Shown here piece after piece: positions 1 to 8,623 of a DNA stretch of 64,000 nt. The DNA is from Caballeronia jiangsuensis. Its GTDB lineage: Bacteria; Pseudomonadota; Gammaproteobacteria; Burkholderiales; Burkholderiaceae. The stretch spans positions 62,001 to 126,000 of the forward strand of contig JFHF01000009.1 in NCBI GenBank assembly GCA_000648925.1, given 5' to 3'. The notes under the pieces are model-generated. The model was given only the letters and a program-made list of their open reading frames with translations, had not been told where the DNA came from and did no database searches. Position 1 is the stretch's first letter, and the number at the start of each line of letters is the position of its first letter. Made by a program: the position numbers and the translations under genes.

Positions 1-1
1 C

Positions 2-163
2 GGTTACACGCACTCGACGGAAGTCGCGAAGGAAGCGCTCGCGTCGGGCAAGAGCGTCGCGCAGATCGTCATCGAAAAGGGGCTCCTGAGCCAGTTGCAG
101 CTCGACGAAATCCTGCAACCGGCGATGCTGACGCAGCCGAGACACACGGCATCGGCGACATGA
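2..163 (+). CDS. aspA: Aspartate ammonia-lyase, C-terminal fragment
   Basis: This is the last 53 residues of a gene that begins before the window. The peptide starts GYTHSTEVAKEAL and contains IEKGLLSQLQLDEIL, which is the small C-terminal domain (FumaraseC_C) of the aspartase/fumarase superfamily. The ending 'DEILQPAMLTQP' resembles aspartases (helix, then a Met/Thr/Pro tail) more than class II fumarases. Aspartases convert L-aspartate to fumarate and ammonia in the cytoplasm. The active-site loop lies outside the window, so the distinction from fumarase rests on the tail only. Confidence 0.65.
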   Translation, partial: GYTHSTEVAKEALASGKSVAQIVIEKGLLSQLQLDEILQPAMLTQPRHTASAT

Positions 164-234
164 AAGGCCGTGCCGCGAAGCGCCAGCCGGAGTAGACTAT
201 TTTTGCGGTGTGCTAGCCGCGAAAGGAGGTTGCG

Positions 235-399
235 ATGAGATTCGCCGAAATGTTCAAGCGCCCGAAACGCGGCGCCACGGCTGCTCATGCCGGTGACACG
301 GAGCCTCACCACGAGGAACACGCGAAGTCGGTGCAGAAGCAGGCGCGCAAGCTGTGGGACACGATCGGACGCAATCGCCACAAGAGCGCGAAGTGGTAG
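235..399 (+). CDS. Small basic hypothetical protein (54 aa)
   Basis: This short gene has a near-perfect ribosome-binding site (AAAGGAGGT at 222-230) four bases before its ATG. The 54-residue product is rich in Lys, Arg and His, starts MRFAEMFKRP and ends in a basic tail (RNRHKSAKW). It has no membrane segment and no motif I recognise. It is cytoplasmic by appearance and could bind nucleic acid, but that is only a guess from charge. It lies between the aspartase-like gene and the convergent DUF2235 gene and looks monocistronic. The strong Shine-Dalgarno and Burkholderia-like codon use support a real gene. Confidence 0.6.
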   Translation: MRFAEMFKRPKRGATAAHAGDTEPHHEEHAKSVQKQARKLWDTIGRNRHKSAKW

Positions 400-443
400 C
401 AGCAAGGCGGGCCCGGGAACGAAAGTCCCGGGCCCGAATCGTT

Positions 444-1643
444 TCAGGACGTGACCCAGTTGGTGTGCGTGGTGAAGGCCGGGCCGAGAACGGTCGGCAA
501 ATACGGATTGGGAACGGGCACCGGCCTTCCGTCCACGGTCACGAGACCGAGGCGCTGAGCGACTGAAACATGCGCGCCGATATCCTGCGGAAAGGCGAAC
601 GGCCCGCGCGGGCCGGACGGGCGCAGCGAGAAGGGCGGTTCCTTCCACGGCGAATGCGCCGCGCCGAGAAAATCCGGCTGCAAGGTCCACGGCTGCGCCT
701 TGAGACGCACACCGATGGCCGGATCGGCAAGACGGTTCAGCATCCATTCGCAGGCGATATCCGAGAGGCCCGATTCATCGTTCGAATAGCCGCCGCCGAC
801 ATCGGCATGAGCGCCAGCGAACAGCACCTGCGTGACGCCCGCGCGGCTGTCCCAGAGCGTCGGCGTGAAATCGCCGCGCTGCTCGTCGAGACTGATCGCG
901 TGAACGCCGAATTTCACCTTCGGGTTGAGCGCGGTGTCGGCGAAACGGAACAGATCGACCGTCGAGTCCTCGCTGTCGAGATAGAGCGGAATGCCGAGCG
1001 CGCCGACCGTATCCCATACGCCGATAGCCCGGATTTCATCGACAGCAAACGTGTCTCCGGGCTGCAACCTCGTGAACGCGAGCGACGGCTCGAAATTGAC
1101 GATCTTCTCCAGCAGGCCTTTCAAGCCGCCGCCGCTCGCGCTTGCCGGCGGCCTCGACTCGCGATACTTGCGCCACGCGAGAATGCCCATGCGATACGCG
1201 AGCGCCTTGTCGTTGCTGTCGTATTTGCTGGTGTCGAGCAGGCCGACGTTCGCGATCATTCCGCCGAGCGCACGCGCCGTGTACGCGCCGCGGCTGAAGC
1301 CCATCAGAACGATGTGATCGCCCGGCTTGTAGTTGCGCGATATGAAGGTATAGCCGCGCACGATGCGCGCGATGATGCCGTCGCCGAATGCGCCGCCCAC
1401 CAGCTTCCTGATGACGTTGCGCGAATCGCCCACACCATGCAGATACTTGGCGACCTGTCCGTCGGGTCCGGGCTCCGCGATCTCCTGCTCGGAGGCGAGG
1501 AGCGTCGAGGCGGGGTCCGGCTCGCCGGATAACAGAAGGAACGCCTTCAGTACGTTGGTGGTGTCCGGAATGCCGTCGTTGTCGTGGTCGGTGTTCGGAC
1601 CGTTCCATGTTCCGTCCGCGCAGAAAACGATGTTCTTGCCCAT
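444..1643 (-). CDS. DUF2235 alpha/beta-hydrolase (Tle1-like)
   Basis: The 399-residue protein belongs to the DUF2235 family, alpha/beta hydrolases that include type VI secretion phospholipase effectors of the Tle1 group. The N-terminus NIVFCADGTWNG (3-14) is the family's first conserved block. The nucleophile elbow GFSRG is at 115-119 with Ser117, followed by AYTARALGG. A second block ending in DVGGGYS (about 300) carries the usual acidic and glycine residues. The chosen ATG follows AAGGGG; an in-frame start 22 codons upstream lacks such a site. Odd feature: residues 19-27 read DHDNDGIPD, like a calcium-binding thrombospondin type 3 loop inserted after the first block. No VgrG, immunity or adaptor gene is adjacent, so an effector role is not supported here. 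Confidence 0.8.
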   Translation of the reverse strand: MGKNIVFCADGTWNGPNTDHDNDGIPDTTNVLKAFLLLSGEPDPASTLLASEQEIAEPGPDGQVAKYLHGVGDSRNVIRKLVGGAFGDGIIARIVRGYTFISRNYKPGDHIVLMGFSRGAYTARALGGMIANVGLLDTSKYDSNDKALAYRMGILAWRKYRESRPPASASGGGLKGLLEKIVNFEPSLAFTRLQPGDTFAVDEIRAIGVWDTVGALGIPLYLDSEDSTVDLFRFADTALNPKVKFGVHAISLDEQRGDFTPTLWDSRAGVTQVLFAGAHADVGGGYSNDESGLSDIACEWMLNRLADPAIGVRLKAQPWTLQPDFLGAAHSPWKEPPFSLRPSGPRGPFAFPQDIGAHVSVAQRLGLVTVDGRPVPVPNPYLPTVLGPAFTTHTNWVTS

Positions 1644-1799
1644 GATGCACCCCTTCCGTCGTGACGCCGCAAGTGCTCGCTCAGTATGTCTTAGTTTCTT
1701 GCGGGGCACTCGGCAAGGCGCGCGTCTTATGCGGACGACGCTTTGGCTGAAAGTGCCTATTCGTCGAGGGCGCTTCGTTGCATCGCATCAAACCGCGCT

Positions 1800-2606
1800 T
1801 CAGTCCCACATCGGCGCGAGGCCTTCCGGACTGACCTCACGGCCATTGCGTTCGAGTTCCGCGATCTGCGCCATGTCTTCGGCGGTCAGCCTGAGTTGCT
1901 GCGAGAGCAGATTGCTCGCGAGGTTCTCGCGTTTCGTCGATGACGGAATCACCGCATAGCCGAGTTGCAGCGCCCATGCGAGCGTGACTTGCGCGGGCGT
2001 CGCGTGATGCCGCTTCGCGATCTCGCCGATGACCGGGTCCTTCAGCACCTTGCCGTAGGCGAGCGTCATATACGACGTGACCTGAATGCCTTGCTCGCGC
2101 AGGAACGCGACGAGCTTGCGATTCTGCAGATAAGGGCTCAGTTCGATCTGATTGGTCGCGATGTTCTCGCGGCCGACCACATCGATCGCCTGCTTCGTCA
2201 ATTCGATGTTGAAGTTGGAGATGCCGATCTGCTTAGTGAGACCTTGCGTCTTCGCATCGGCGAGCGCGCTCATGAATTCTTCGAGCGGCGTGCCGCTGTC
2301 CGGCGCGGGCCAGTGAATCAGCGTGAGATCCACTTCATCGACGCGCAGCTTCGTCAGGCTCTCTTTGAGGCTCGGAACGAGCTTGCCGCGCGAGGCGTTC
2401 TCGGTCCAGATTTTCGTGGTCAGAAAGATATCGGAGCGGGGCACGCCCGATGCGGCGATCGCTTCGCCGACTTCGGCTTCGTTGCCGTAGATCTGCGCGG
2501 TATCGATGGCGCCGTAGCCGAGTTCGAGGCCGTTGCGCACCGAATCCATGACGACCTGATCTTTCAGGCGGAACGTGCCGAGGCCGAAAGCGGGAATGCG
2601 ATTCAT
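1800..2606 (-). CDS. dkgB: Aldo/keto reductase, 2,5-diketo-D-gluconate reductase B type
   Basis: The 268-residue protein is collinear with Escherichia coli DkgB (YafB) from [13 protein letters not shown] to the C-terminal SPEGLAP.WD. The aldo/keto reductase tetrad is visible as Asp35, Tyr40 (DTAQIY), Lys65 (TTKIW) and His98 (LIHWP). The NADPH-binding block [14 protein letters not shown] is near the C-terminus. Family members reduce 2,5-diketo-gluconate, methylglyoxal and other small carbonyls with NADPH in the cytoplasm. It is divergent from a YafC-like LysR gene about 100 bp away, the same pairing as yafB/yafC in enterobacteria, which strengthens the orthology. Confidence 0.9.
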   Translation of the reverse strand: MNRIPAFGLGTFRLKDQVVMDSVRNGLELGYGAIDTAQIYGNEAEVGEAIAASGVPRSDIFLTTKIWTENASRGKLVPSLKESLTKLRVDEVDLTLIHWPAPDSGTPLEEFMSALADAKTQGLTKQIGISNFNIELTKQAIDVVGRENIATNQIELSPYLQNRKLVAFLREQGIQVTSYMTLAYGKVLKDPVIGEIAKRHHATPAQVTLAWALQLGYAVIPSSTKRENLASNLLSQQLRLTAEDMAQIAELERNGREVSPEGLAPMWD

Positions 2607-2709
2607 GGAATGTGTTCTCCAATGGCTGAGTTGACGAACACAGTATGCCGGCTTTACTCTTGCGCAAAAACCAGGCTATAAAGGAAATACTCTTGAATTA
2701 AAGTCAACT

Positions 2710-3624
2710 ATGAAAATCACTCTCGACGAGCTTCAGACCTTCGCGACCGTAGTCGACACAGGCTCTATCACCAAGGCGGCGGAACAACTGGACCAGACGG
2801 TGTCGGGCGCGAGCCGCACGCTCGGACGGCTCGAAGAGAAGCTCCAGACGACGCTGTTGCGCAGGACCACGCGACGTCTGGAGCTGACGGAGGAGGGCAA
2901 GAGCTTTCTGCAGAACGCGCGCGAGATCATCGGCGCGGTGGAAAGCGCGGAGGAACAGATCGCGGCCCGGCGCGAGCGGCCTTCCGGGCTATTGCGCGTG
3001 GATGCCGCGACGCCCTTCATGCTGCACGTGATCGTGCCGCTCGTCGCGGGATATCGGGAGCGCTATCCGCATGTCGAGCTCGAATTGAACAGCAACGAAG
3101 GCGTGATCGACCTGCTGGAGCGCCGCACGGATGTCGCGATTCGCATCGGCAGGCTGAAGGATTCGACGCTGCACAGCCGCCCGATCGGCAGCAGCCGCAT
3201 TCGCGTGCTCGCGACGCCGCAGTATCTGGAGACACACGGACTTCCGAAGCGCATCGACGAACTCGCGAATCACTCGCTGCTCGGCTTCACGCAGCCGGAA
3301 TCGCTCAATCTCTGGCCGCTTGCGGGGCGCGACGACGAGCCGTACCGGATCAAGCCGAGCATCGCTTCGTCGAGCGGCGAGACGCTGCGGCATCTCGCGC
3401 TGGAAAGCGCGGGCATCGTGTGTCTGTCCGATTTCATGACGCTGCGGGACCGGCGCGAGGGCACGCTCGTGCAGATTCTTGCGCGCCACACGCAGGAAGT
3501 GCGGCAACCGATCAACGCCGTCTACTATCGCAACACGGCGATCTCCGCGCGCATCGCATCGTTCGTCGACTATCTTGCCGAAGCCGTGAAGTCCACTGAA
3601 TTCGCGCTGACGGGCCGCCGATAA
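2710..3624 (+). CDS. yafC: LysR-family regulator, YafC-like
   Basis: The 304-residue protein has an N-terminal winged helix-turn-helix (about 3-62, with TFATVVDTGSITKAAEQL) and a LysR substrate-binding domain (about 90-300). The N-terminus MKITLDELQTFATVVDTGS and the block LLRRTTRRLELTEEG match the YafC subgroup. It is transcribed away from the dkgB-like gene and most likely controls that gene and itself through the 103-bp shared region. LysR proteins of this CrgA/YafC class often respond to electrophiles or metabolites, but the inducer here is unknown. The product ends four bases before the convergent PPC-domain gene. Confidence 0.85.
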   Translation: MKITLDELQTFATVVDTGSITKAAEQLDQTVSGASRTLGRLEEKLQTTLLRRTTRRLELTEEGKSFLQNAREIIGAVESAEEQIAARRERPSGLLRVDAATPFMLHVIVPLVAGYRERYPHVELELNSNEGVIDLLERRTDVAIRIGRLKDSTLHSRPIGSSRIRVLATPQYLETHGLPKRIDELANHSLLGFTQPESLNLWPLAGRDDEPYRIKPSIASSSGETLRHLALESAGIVCLSDFMTLRDRREGTLVQILARHTQEVRQPINAVYYRNTAISARIASFVDYLAEAVKSTEFALTGRR

Positions 3625-3628
3625 GGCG

Positions 3629-4210
3629 TCAGCCGATGCCCAGCACGTTCGCGCCGATGCACGGATCGATCGCGCGTTCGAGCCGCTTCTGGTGAACGAT
3701 CAGCGTGATTTCCATCGAGCCGGTGCCCACTTCGAGATTCAATAGATGGCCGCCGTAAGCGTTGAAGTTGCTGTCGCCCGCCATGCCGTGCATATGGATC
3801 GACGGCTTGCCTTCCTTCCATGCGACCGATCCGGTCAGGCTGCCCATCTCGACATTGCGGAAGGTCTTCGCATCGAAGTCCTTCTTCGCGGCGTTCCAGA
3901 AGCCGAACGTCGGATGGCCGAAGCCGATGCCCGTCAGACTGACCGCGGGGATGTTTTCCGCCAGCGCGAACGTCGTCAGTTGCTCGAAGACGTTATCGCC
4001 CATGCGCAGCACCATGAAATAGCCCGTGGGCGTTCTGATGTATCTGCGCTGCACATCGGGGCCGCCTGCCGCGATCACGCCCGCTTCGCACTCAGCAGGC
4101 GATTGCGTCTGCGCCGACACGCCGCCTGGGATGATGGATGTCGCCAGCGCGCCGGCCGACAGCGCCGCGATGTTCTTGAAGAAGTGCCTGCGCAGATAAG
4201 TCTCGTCCAT
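3629..4210 (-). CDS. Exported PPC/DUF296-domain protein
   Basis: The 193-residue protein has an N-terminal export signal: Arg7-Arg8 followed by a hydrophobic stretch (NIAALSAGALATS) and a likely cleavage after VSAQ. The rest is the PPC domain (DUF296): a start with YFMVLRMGDNVFEQLTTFA, a central SLTGIGFGHPTFGFWN, and the family's HMHGMAGD and GGHLL blocks that carry the metal-binding histidines. In plants this fold sits in AT-hook proteins; bacterial members are small trimers of unsettled function. Export to the periplasm is uncommon for a fold usually discussed as DNA-associated. It stands alone, convergent with the LysR gene on its left. Confidence 0.75.
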   Translation of the reverse strand: MDETYLRRHFFKNIAALSAGALATSIIPGGVSAQTQSPAECEAGVIAAGGPDVQRRYIRTPTGYFMVLRMGDNVFEQLTTFALAENIPAVSLTGIGFGHPTFGFWNAAKKDFDAKTFRNVEMGSLTGSVAWKEGKPSIHMHGMAGDSNFNAYGGHLLNLEVGTGSMEITLIVHQKRLERAIDPCIGANVLGIG

Positions 4211-4326
4211 GAAGCTGTCTCCGTTGATGTTATCGGCCGTTCGATTCGGCTGCGGCGGAGTGTAGACAAGACGTTCACGACGGAATACTGAGAGTTGCGA
4301 CTACGCTTATAACCCGCGCTCATGTC

Positions 4327-5271
4327 TCACGATAAGTCCCCGGCCTGATCGTGCTGCAAGAGCAGTTCTTCCATCAGCACGCGTGCGCCCGCGGACACCG
4401 GCGCGCCTCGGCGTGTGACGAGTTCATAAGGCTCGCTCTTCGATGACAGTTTGAGCGGAAGCATGCCCGTCATGCCATGTCGCGTGAAGAACTCGGCGAC
4501 ATCGATCGACACGAGCGCGACGAACGTCGGATTGCTTTGCAACAGCGAAAGCGTGGCGAACGCCGACGTGGTTTCGACGAGATGCCGTGGAAAGCGTATC
4601 TCGGCTTCGCGGAACTCGCGTTCGAGCAGCATGCGCATCGGCATGTTGGCGCGATAGACGACCCATCGCACATCGGCCAGATCTTTCAGCCGCAGCTTGC
4701 GCGCGTTCTGAAACGGATGACTCAGATTCGCGATAACCGCAAGCGTCTCTTCTTGCAGATTGACGCTGTCGTAGAGAAACGGCGTCTGACTGATCGTCGT
4801 TCTGCACACGGCGAGGTCGAGCCGTCCTGCGTCGATCAGGCTCAGCAACGCGGCGCTCGTGTCTTCCACGATTTCTATCGACATCTCCGGATGCTTCGTG
4901 ACGAGCGAAGAAATCGCTTCGATCACGCGTGGCACCGCGCCCATGATGACGCCCACGGACACGCGTCCTCCATGACCTCGCATGATGCCGACGATTTCCT
5001 CCCGCAAATGCGCGACGTCGGTATGAATGAGCCGCGCATAGCGGATCACGCAATGCCCGATGTCGTTCGGTTCGAGCCCCCGGCTCGTCCGGTTGAAAAG
5101 CGCCGTGCCGAAGGTCGTTTCGATTTCGTGCAACGCCTTGCTCGCGCCCGGCTGCGTGAGCGAAACCTGTTTGGCCGCACTGAGAAGCGAACCATGATCC
5201 GCGAGCGCGATGAGCAAACGCAACTGCTTCAGGTGCAGCCGGGAAATGATCGAATTGAGAGAAGGAGTCAT
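4327..5271 (-). CDS. LysR-family regulator of the 5.4-13.5 kb cassette
   Basis: The 314-residue protein has a LysR helix-turn-helix at about 12-70 (LRLLIALADHGSLLSAAKQ, then TQPGASKALHEIE) and a substrate-binding domain from about 95. The start and the SLTQPGASKAL helix resemble the GbpR/CbL/AtzR-like group that senses small acids. It is divergent from the iron alcohol dehydrogenase gene with a 178-bp spacer, and the six genes that follow on the plus strand form one run. The simplest reading is that it activates that catabolic cassette in response to its substrate. Confidence 0.85.
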   Translation of the reverse strand: MTPSLNSIISRLHLKQLRLLIALADHGSLLSAAKQVSLTQPGASKALHEIETTFGTALFNRTSRGLEPNDIGHCVIRYARLIHTDVAHLREEIVGIMRGHGGRVSVGVIMGAVPRVIEAISSLVTKHPEMSIEIVEDTSAALLSLIDAGRLDLAVCRTTISQTPFLYDSVNLQEETLAVIANLSHPFQNARKLRLKDLADVRWVVYRANMPMRMLLEREFREAEIRFPRHLVETTSAFATLSLLQSNPTFVALVSIDVAEFFTRHGMTGMLPLKLSSKSEPYELVTRRGAPVSAGARVLMEELLLQHDQAGDLS

Positions 5272-5318
5272 CGCGCGAGTTGAGGAATAGTTATACCCGT
5301 ATTCATTATTGTCAATTC

Positions 5319-5333
5319 CGGCCGTTTCGGCCG
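5319..5333. promoter_or_regulatory. Inverted repeat in the divergent LysR/ADH promoter region
   Basis: Two CGGCCG hexamers separated by TTT form a 15-bp dyad in the 178-bp spacer between the LysR gene and the alcohol dehydrogenase gene. A short ATAC-CC-GTAT dyad lies nearby at 5293-5302. Either could be part of the LysR binding region, but neither matches the usual T-N11-A spacing clearly, so the assignment is weak. Confidence 0.3.
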
Positions 5334-5449
5334 CTGCCTATACTGCCCCATCAAACCCGCATTGCGCAAAGCTCCGGGCCTAACGTTAACCCGCAGCGAT
5401 CAGGGTTCCTGCTGTTCGGGTTTTCATGAATCTATAACTGTCGATCAAC

Positions 5450-6589
5450 ATGGCTCTCATCAATTACATCACGCAGATACAGTTCGAATTCGGCGCCTTG
5501 CGGTTGCTGAAGAGCGAATGCGAAAGGGTTGGAATCAGGCGGCCGCTCGTCGTGACGGATCGCGGCATCAAGGCGGCGGGCATCGTCGACAAGGTGCTTT
5601 CGGCATTGGGTGCGGACTACGACGTGCCGGTCTATGACGGCACGCCGTCCAATCCGAACGAAGCGGCGGTGCGCGATGCGGTCGCCGTGTTCGTCGCTGA
5701 ACGATGCGATGGAATCATCGCGGTGGGCGGAGGATCGTCGATCGATCTTGCGAAGGGCGTCGCGGTATGCGCGACGCACGACGGCCCGTTGCAGAGCTTC
5801 GCCGTGATCGAAGGCGGCGCGACGCGCATCACGTCGGCGACCGCGCCCGTCATCGCAATTCCGACGACGGCGGGCACCGGCAGCGAGGTCGGACGCGGCG
5901 CGATCCTGATTCTCGACGACGGCAGAAAGGTCGGCGTGATATCGCCCTACGTAGTGCCGAAGTCCGCGATCTGTGACCCCGAACTCACGCTGAAACTGCC
6001 CGCGACGATGACGGCCGCAACCGGCATGGACGCGATCGCGCACTGCATAGAAACGTTCATGGCGCCCGCGTTCAACCCCGCGGCCGACGGCATCGCGCTC
6101 GACGGCCTGTGGCGCGCGTGGCGTCACATCGAGCGCGCGACGACGCATCCCGACGACAAGACCGCGCGCCTGAACATGATGAGCGCATCGATGCAGGGCG
6201 CGCTTGCGTTTCAGAAGGGTTTGGGATGCGTGCACAGCCTCAGTCATTCGCTCGGCGGCATCAATCCGCGCCTGCATCACGGAACGCTCAACGCGATCTT
6301 TCTGCCCGCCGTAATCGCGTTCAACGAGGATGCGCCGACGGTTCGGGAAGAAGGCAAGCTCGCGCGGCTCGCGCAGGCGATGGGCCTCGAAAATCCCGCG
6401 AACGTCGGACCTTCGATCAAAGAGATGACCCAGCGCCTGGGCCTTCCCGCGACGCTATCCGGCGTGGGCGTCACGCACGACATGTTCCCCGGCATCGTGA
6501 AGGGCGCGTTGAAGGACCACAGTCATAAAACCAATCCGCGCGACGCATCCGAAAGCGACTATTACGCGATGCTCGAAGCGTCGTTCTGA
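5450..6589 (+). CDS. Iron-containing alcohol dehydrogenase
   Basis: The 379-residue protein is a group III (iron-type) alcohol dehydrogenase. The nucleotide-binding GGGSSID motif is at about 93-99 and TAGTGSE at about 140. The four family metal ligands can be placed as Asp194 and His198 (GMDAIAHCIE), His266 (SLSHSLGG) and His277 (RLHHGTLNA). It would oxidise an alcohol or reduce an aldehyde or keto acid with NAD(P)(H) in the cytoplasm; maleylacetate reductases and hydroxyacid-oxoacid transhydrogenases share this fold. It is the first gene of the cassette with a crotonase, a CoA-transferase and a TRAP importer, so its substrate is probably a carboxylic acid derivative. Confidence 0.88.
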   Translation: MALINYITQIQFEFGALRLLKSECERVGIRRPLVVTDRGIKAAGIVDKVLSALGADYDVPVYDGTPSNPNEAAVRDAVAVFVAERCDGIIAVGGGSSIDLAKGVAVCATHDGPLQSFAVIEGGATRITSATAPVIAIPTTAGTGSEVGRGAILILDDGRKVGVISPYVVPKSAICDPELTLKLPATMTAATGMDAIAHCIETFMAPAFNPAADGIALDGLWRAWRHIERATTHPDDKTARLNMMSASMQGALAFQKGLGCVHSLSHSLGGINPRLHHGTLNAIFLPAVIAFNEDAPTVREEGKLARLAQAMGLENPANVGPSIKEMTQRLGLPATLSGVGVTHDMFPGIVKGALKDHSHKTNPRDASESDYYAMLEASF

Positions 6590-6601
6590 ACTGAGGAAGA
6601 C

Positions 6602-7381
6602 ATGGGAGACAAGATCACGATCGAGCGTAATGGCGATATCGCCATCGTCACGCTCGATAACCCCGAGAAGATGAACGCGCTCACGCTCTCGATGTGGCGC
6701 GATCTCGGCGATGCAATGACGCAGCTATCGGACGATGACGGCGTTCGATGCGTCATCCTGCGTGGCGCGGGAACGAAAGCGTTCGCGGCGGGCGCGGATA
6801 TCGGCGAGTTCGCGACGCTTCGATCGAATCGCGAGCAGGCGCGCGCTTATGCGGAAGTCACGACCAATGCGATGGATGCTATCGAGCATTGCCGTCATCC
6901 CGTTGTCGCGATGATTCATGGCGTATGCGTCGGCGGCGGGCTCGAAATCGCGTCGCTTTGCGATATCCGCATTTGCGGCGAATCGAGCCGCTTCGGCGCG
7001 CCCGTCGGACAACTCGGTCTCACGATGTCCTGCGCCGAACTCGGCGCGCTGATTCGTCTCGCGGGCCGACCGGTCGCGATGGAGATCGTGCTCGAAGGAC
7101 GCATCTTCGATGCACGGGAAGCGCTTGCAAAGGGACTGACGTCACGCGTCGTCGCCGACGATGCCGTCGAGGAAGAAGCCATCGCCACCGCGCGACGCAT
7201 CGCACGCGGCGCGCCGCTCGTCGCGCGCTGGCACAAGGCGGCGTCGAACAAGCTGACGCCATCGCCCGCGCTCAGCGACGCCGATATCGAATCCGCCTTC
7301 GATTGCTTCGACACCGAGGACTTTCGCATCGGCGCCGATGCATTCAATGCAAAACAGAAGCCAGTCTTCAAGGGAAAGTGA
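6602..7381 (+). CDS. Enoyl-CoA hydratase/isomerase family protein
   Basis: The 259-residue protein is a crotonase-fold enzyme acting on CoA thioesters. The oxyanion-hole segments are visible as AFAAGADIGEF (about 60-70) and GVCVGGGLEIAS (about 100-112). Of the two catalytic glutamates of rat crotonase, the second is kept (MEIVLEG). The first, in the motif that reads QPE in hydratases, appears as APV, so it is replaced by valine. That makes simple hydration doubtful and leaves isomerase, lyase or hydrolase chemistry open. It starts 13 bases after the alcohol dehydrogenase and ends just before the CoA-transferase start, so the three are co-expressed. Confidence 0.85.
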   Translation: MGDKITIERNGDIAIVTLDNPEKMNALTLSMWRDLGDAMTQLSDDDGVRCVILRGAGTKAFAAGADIGEFATLRSNREQARAYAEVTTNAMDAIEHCRHPVVAMIHGVCVGGGLEIASLCDIRICGESSRFGAPVGQLGLTMSCAELGALIRLAGRPVAMEIVLEGRIFDAREALAKGLTSRVVADDAVEEEAIATARRIARGAPLVARWHKAASNKLTPSPALSDADIESAFDCFDTEDFRIGADAFNAKQKPVFKGK

Positions 7382-7382
7382 A

Positions 7383-8582
7383 ATGGGTCCGCTGAGTGGA
7401 ATGAAAGTGGTTGAACTGGCGCATATCATGTCCGGCCCGGTGTGCGGCATGATGCTCGCCGACATGGGCGCGGATGTCGTCAAGGTGGAGAAAGTGCCCG
7501 ACGGCGACGATTCCCGCCGCTTTTCGCCGATCCTGCCGAGCGGCGAGTCCGCGTCGTTCATGATCGTCAATCGCAACAAGCGCGGCATCGGCCTCAATCT
7601 GAAGAGCGAAGGCGGCCGCGAAGTATTGAAGCGATTGTTATCGGATGCGGATGTCGTCACCGAAAACTATCGCGCCGGAACGATGGAGAAGTTCGGTCTC
7701 GGCTATGACACGCTCAAGGAACTCAATCCGGGACTCATCTACTGCGCGATCTCGGGCTTCGGCCGCACGGGTCCGTTCGGCGAGAAGGGCGGTTTCGATC
7801 TCATCGCGCAAGGCATGAGCGGCATGATGAGCATGACGGGCGAAGAGGGACGCGAGCCCGTCAAGGCCGGTTCGCCCGTGGCCGACATCAACTCGGGCAT
7901 TCTCGCGGCACTCGGCATCGCGGCGGCATATGTGCAGAAGCTGCGCACCGGACGCGGCCAGATGGTCGACACGTCGCTCTTCGAAGCGGGCCTTCAGCAG
8001 ATGTTCTGGCCCGCCGCGAGCTATCTCGCCGACGGGACCATTCTGCCGAAGATGGGTTCCGCGAACTCGACGAGCGCGCCGTATCAGGTCTTCAAGACGA
8101 GCGATGGCTGGATCAACATCGGCGCTGCCAATCAGAGCAATTACGAGCGCCTGCTCGACGTGCTCGATGCGCCGCAACTCGCGAGCGACCCGCGCTTCGC
8201 GACGAACGCGCTGCGGCTTCAGCATCGCGAGGCGCTGGTTGCGATCCTCAATGAACTGCTCGTGCGCCGAAGCACGGATGAATGGATGGCGCAGTTCGAC
8301 CGCATCGGTCTGCCCGCCGGCCCGGTGCTCGATATCGCGGCGGCGCTCGCGCATCCGCAGACGATCGCACGCGAGATGGTCGTCGAAACCGATCATCCGC
8401 TGGCCGGCAAGGTCAGAGGTCTCGGTCTGCCGATTCATTTCTCCGATGCGAAGCGCGCCGGAAATCGTCCCGCGCCGTTGCTCGGCGAGCATACGAGAGA
8501 AGTGTTGATGGAGTCGGGCTACTCGACAACGGATGTCGATCGGCTGATCGAAGAGAAGGCCGTCGTAGCGCTGGCGCAATGA
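7383..8582 (+). CDS. Class III (CaiB/BaiF family) CoA-transferase
   Basis: The 399-residue protein is a family III acyl-CoA transferase. The start LSGMKVVELAHIMSGPVCGM is the conserved N-terminal Rossmann segment, followed by GADVVKVE and VNRNKRGI. The catalytic aspartate is Asp168 in SPVADINSG, matching Asp169 of formyl-CoA transferase. It would move CoA from a donor such as succinyl-CoA to the imported acid, feeding the crotonase gene just upstream. The chosen ATG lies one base after the stop of that gene; a start 45 bases upstream would lie inside it and is less likely. Confidence 0.88.
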   Translation: MGPLSGMKVVELAHIMSGPVCGMMLADMGADVVKVEKVPDGDDSRRFSPILPSGESASFMIVNRNKRGIGLNLKSEGGREVLKRLLSDADVVTENYRAGTMEKFGLGYDTLKELNPGLIYCAISGFGRTGPFGEKGGFDLIAQGMSGMMSMTGEEGREPVKAGSPVADINSGILAALGIAAAYVQKLRTGRGQMVDTSLFEAGLQQMFWPAASYLADGTILPKMGSANSTSAPYQVFKTSDGWINIGAANQSNYERLLDVLDAPQLASDPRFATNALRLQHREALVAILNELLVRRSTDEWMAQFDRIGLPAGPVLDIAAALAHPQTIAREMVVETDHPLAGKVRGLGLPIHFSDAKRAGNRPAPLLGEHTREVLMESGYSTTDVDRLIEEKAVVALAQ

Positions 8583-8623
8583 AGACGCGATCAATCGCGC
8601 ATGACAGAGTTCAGGAGACAAAC

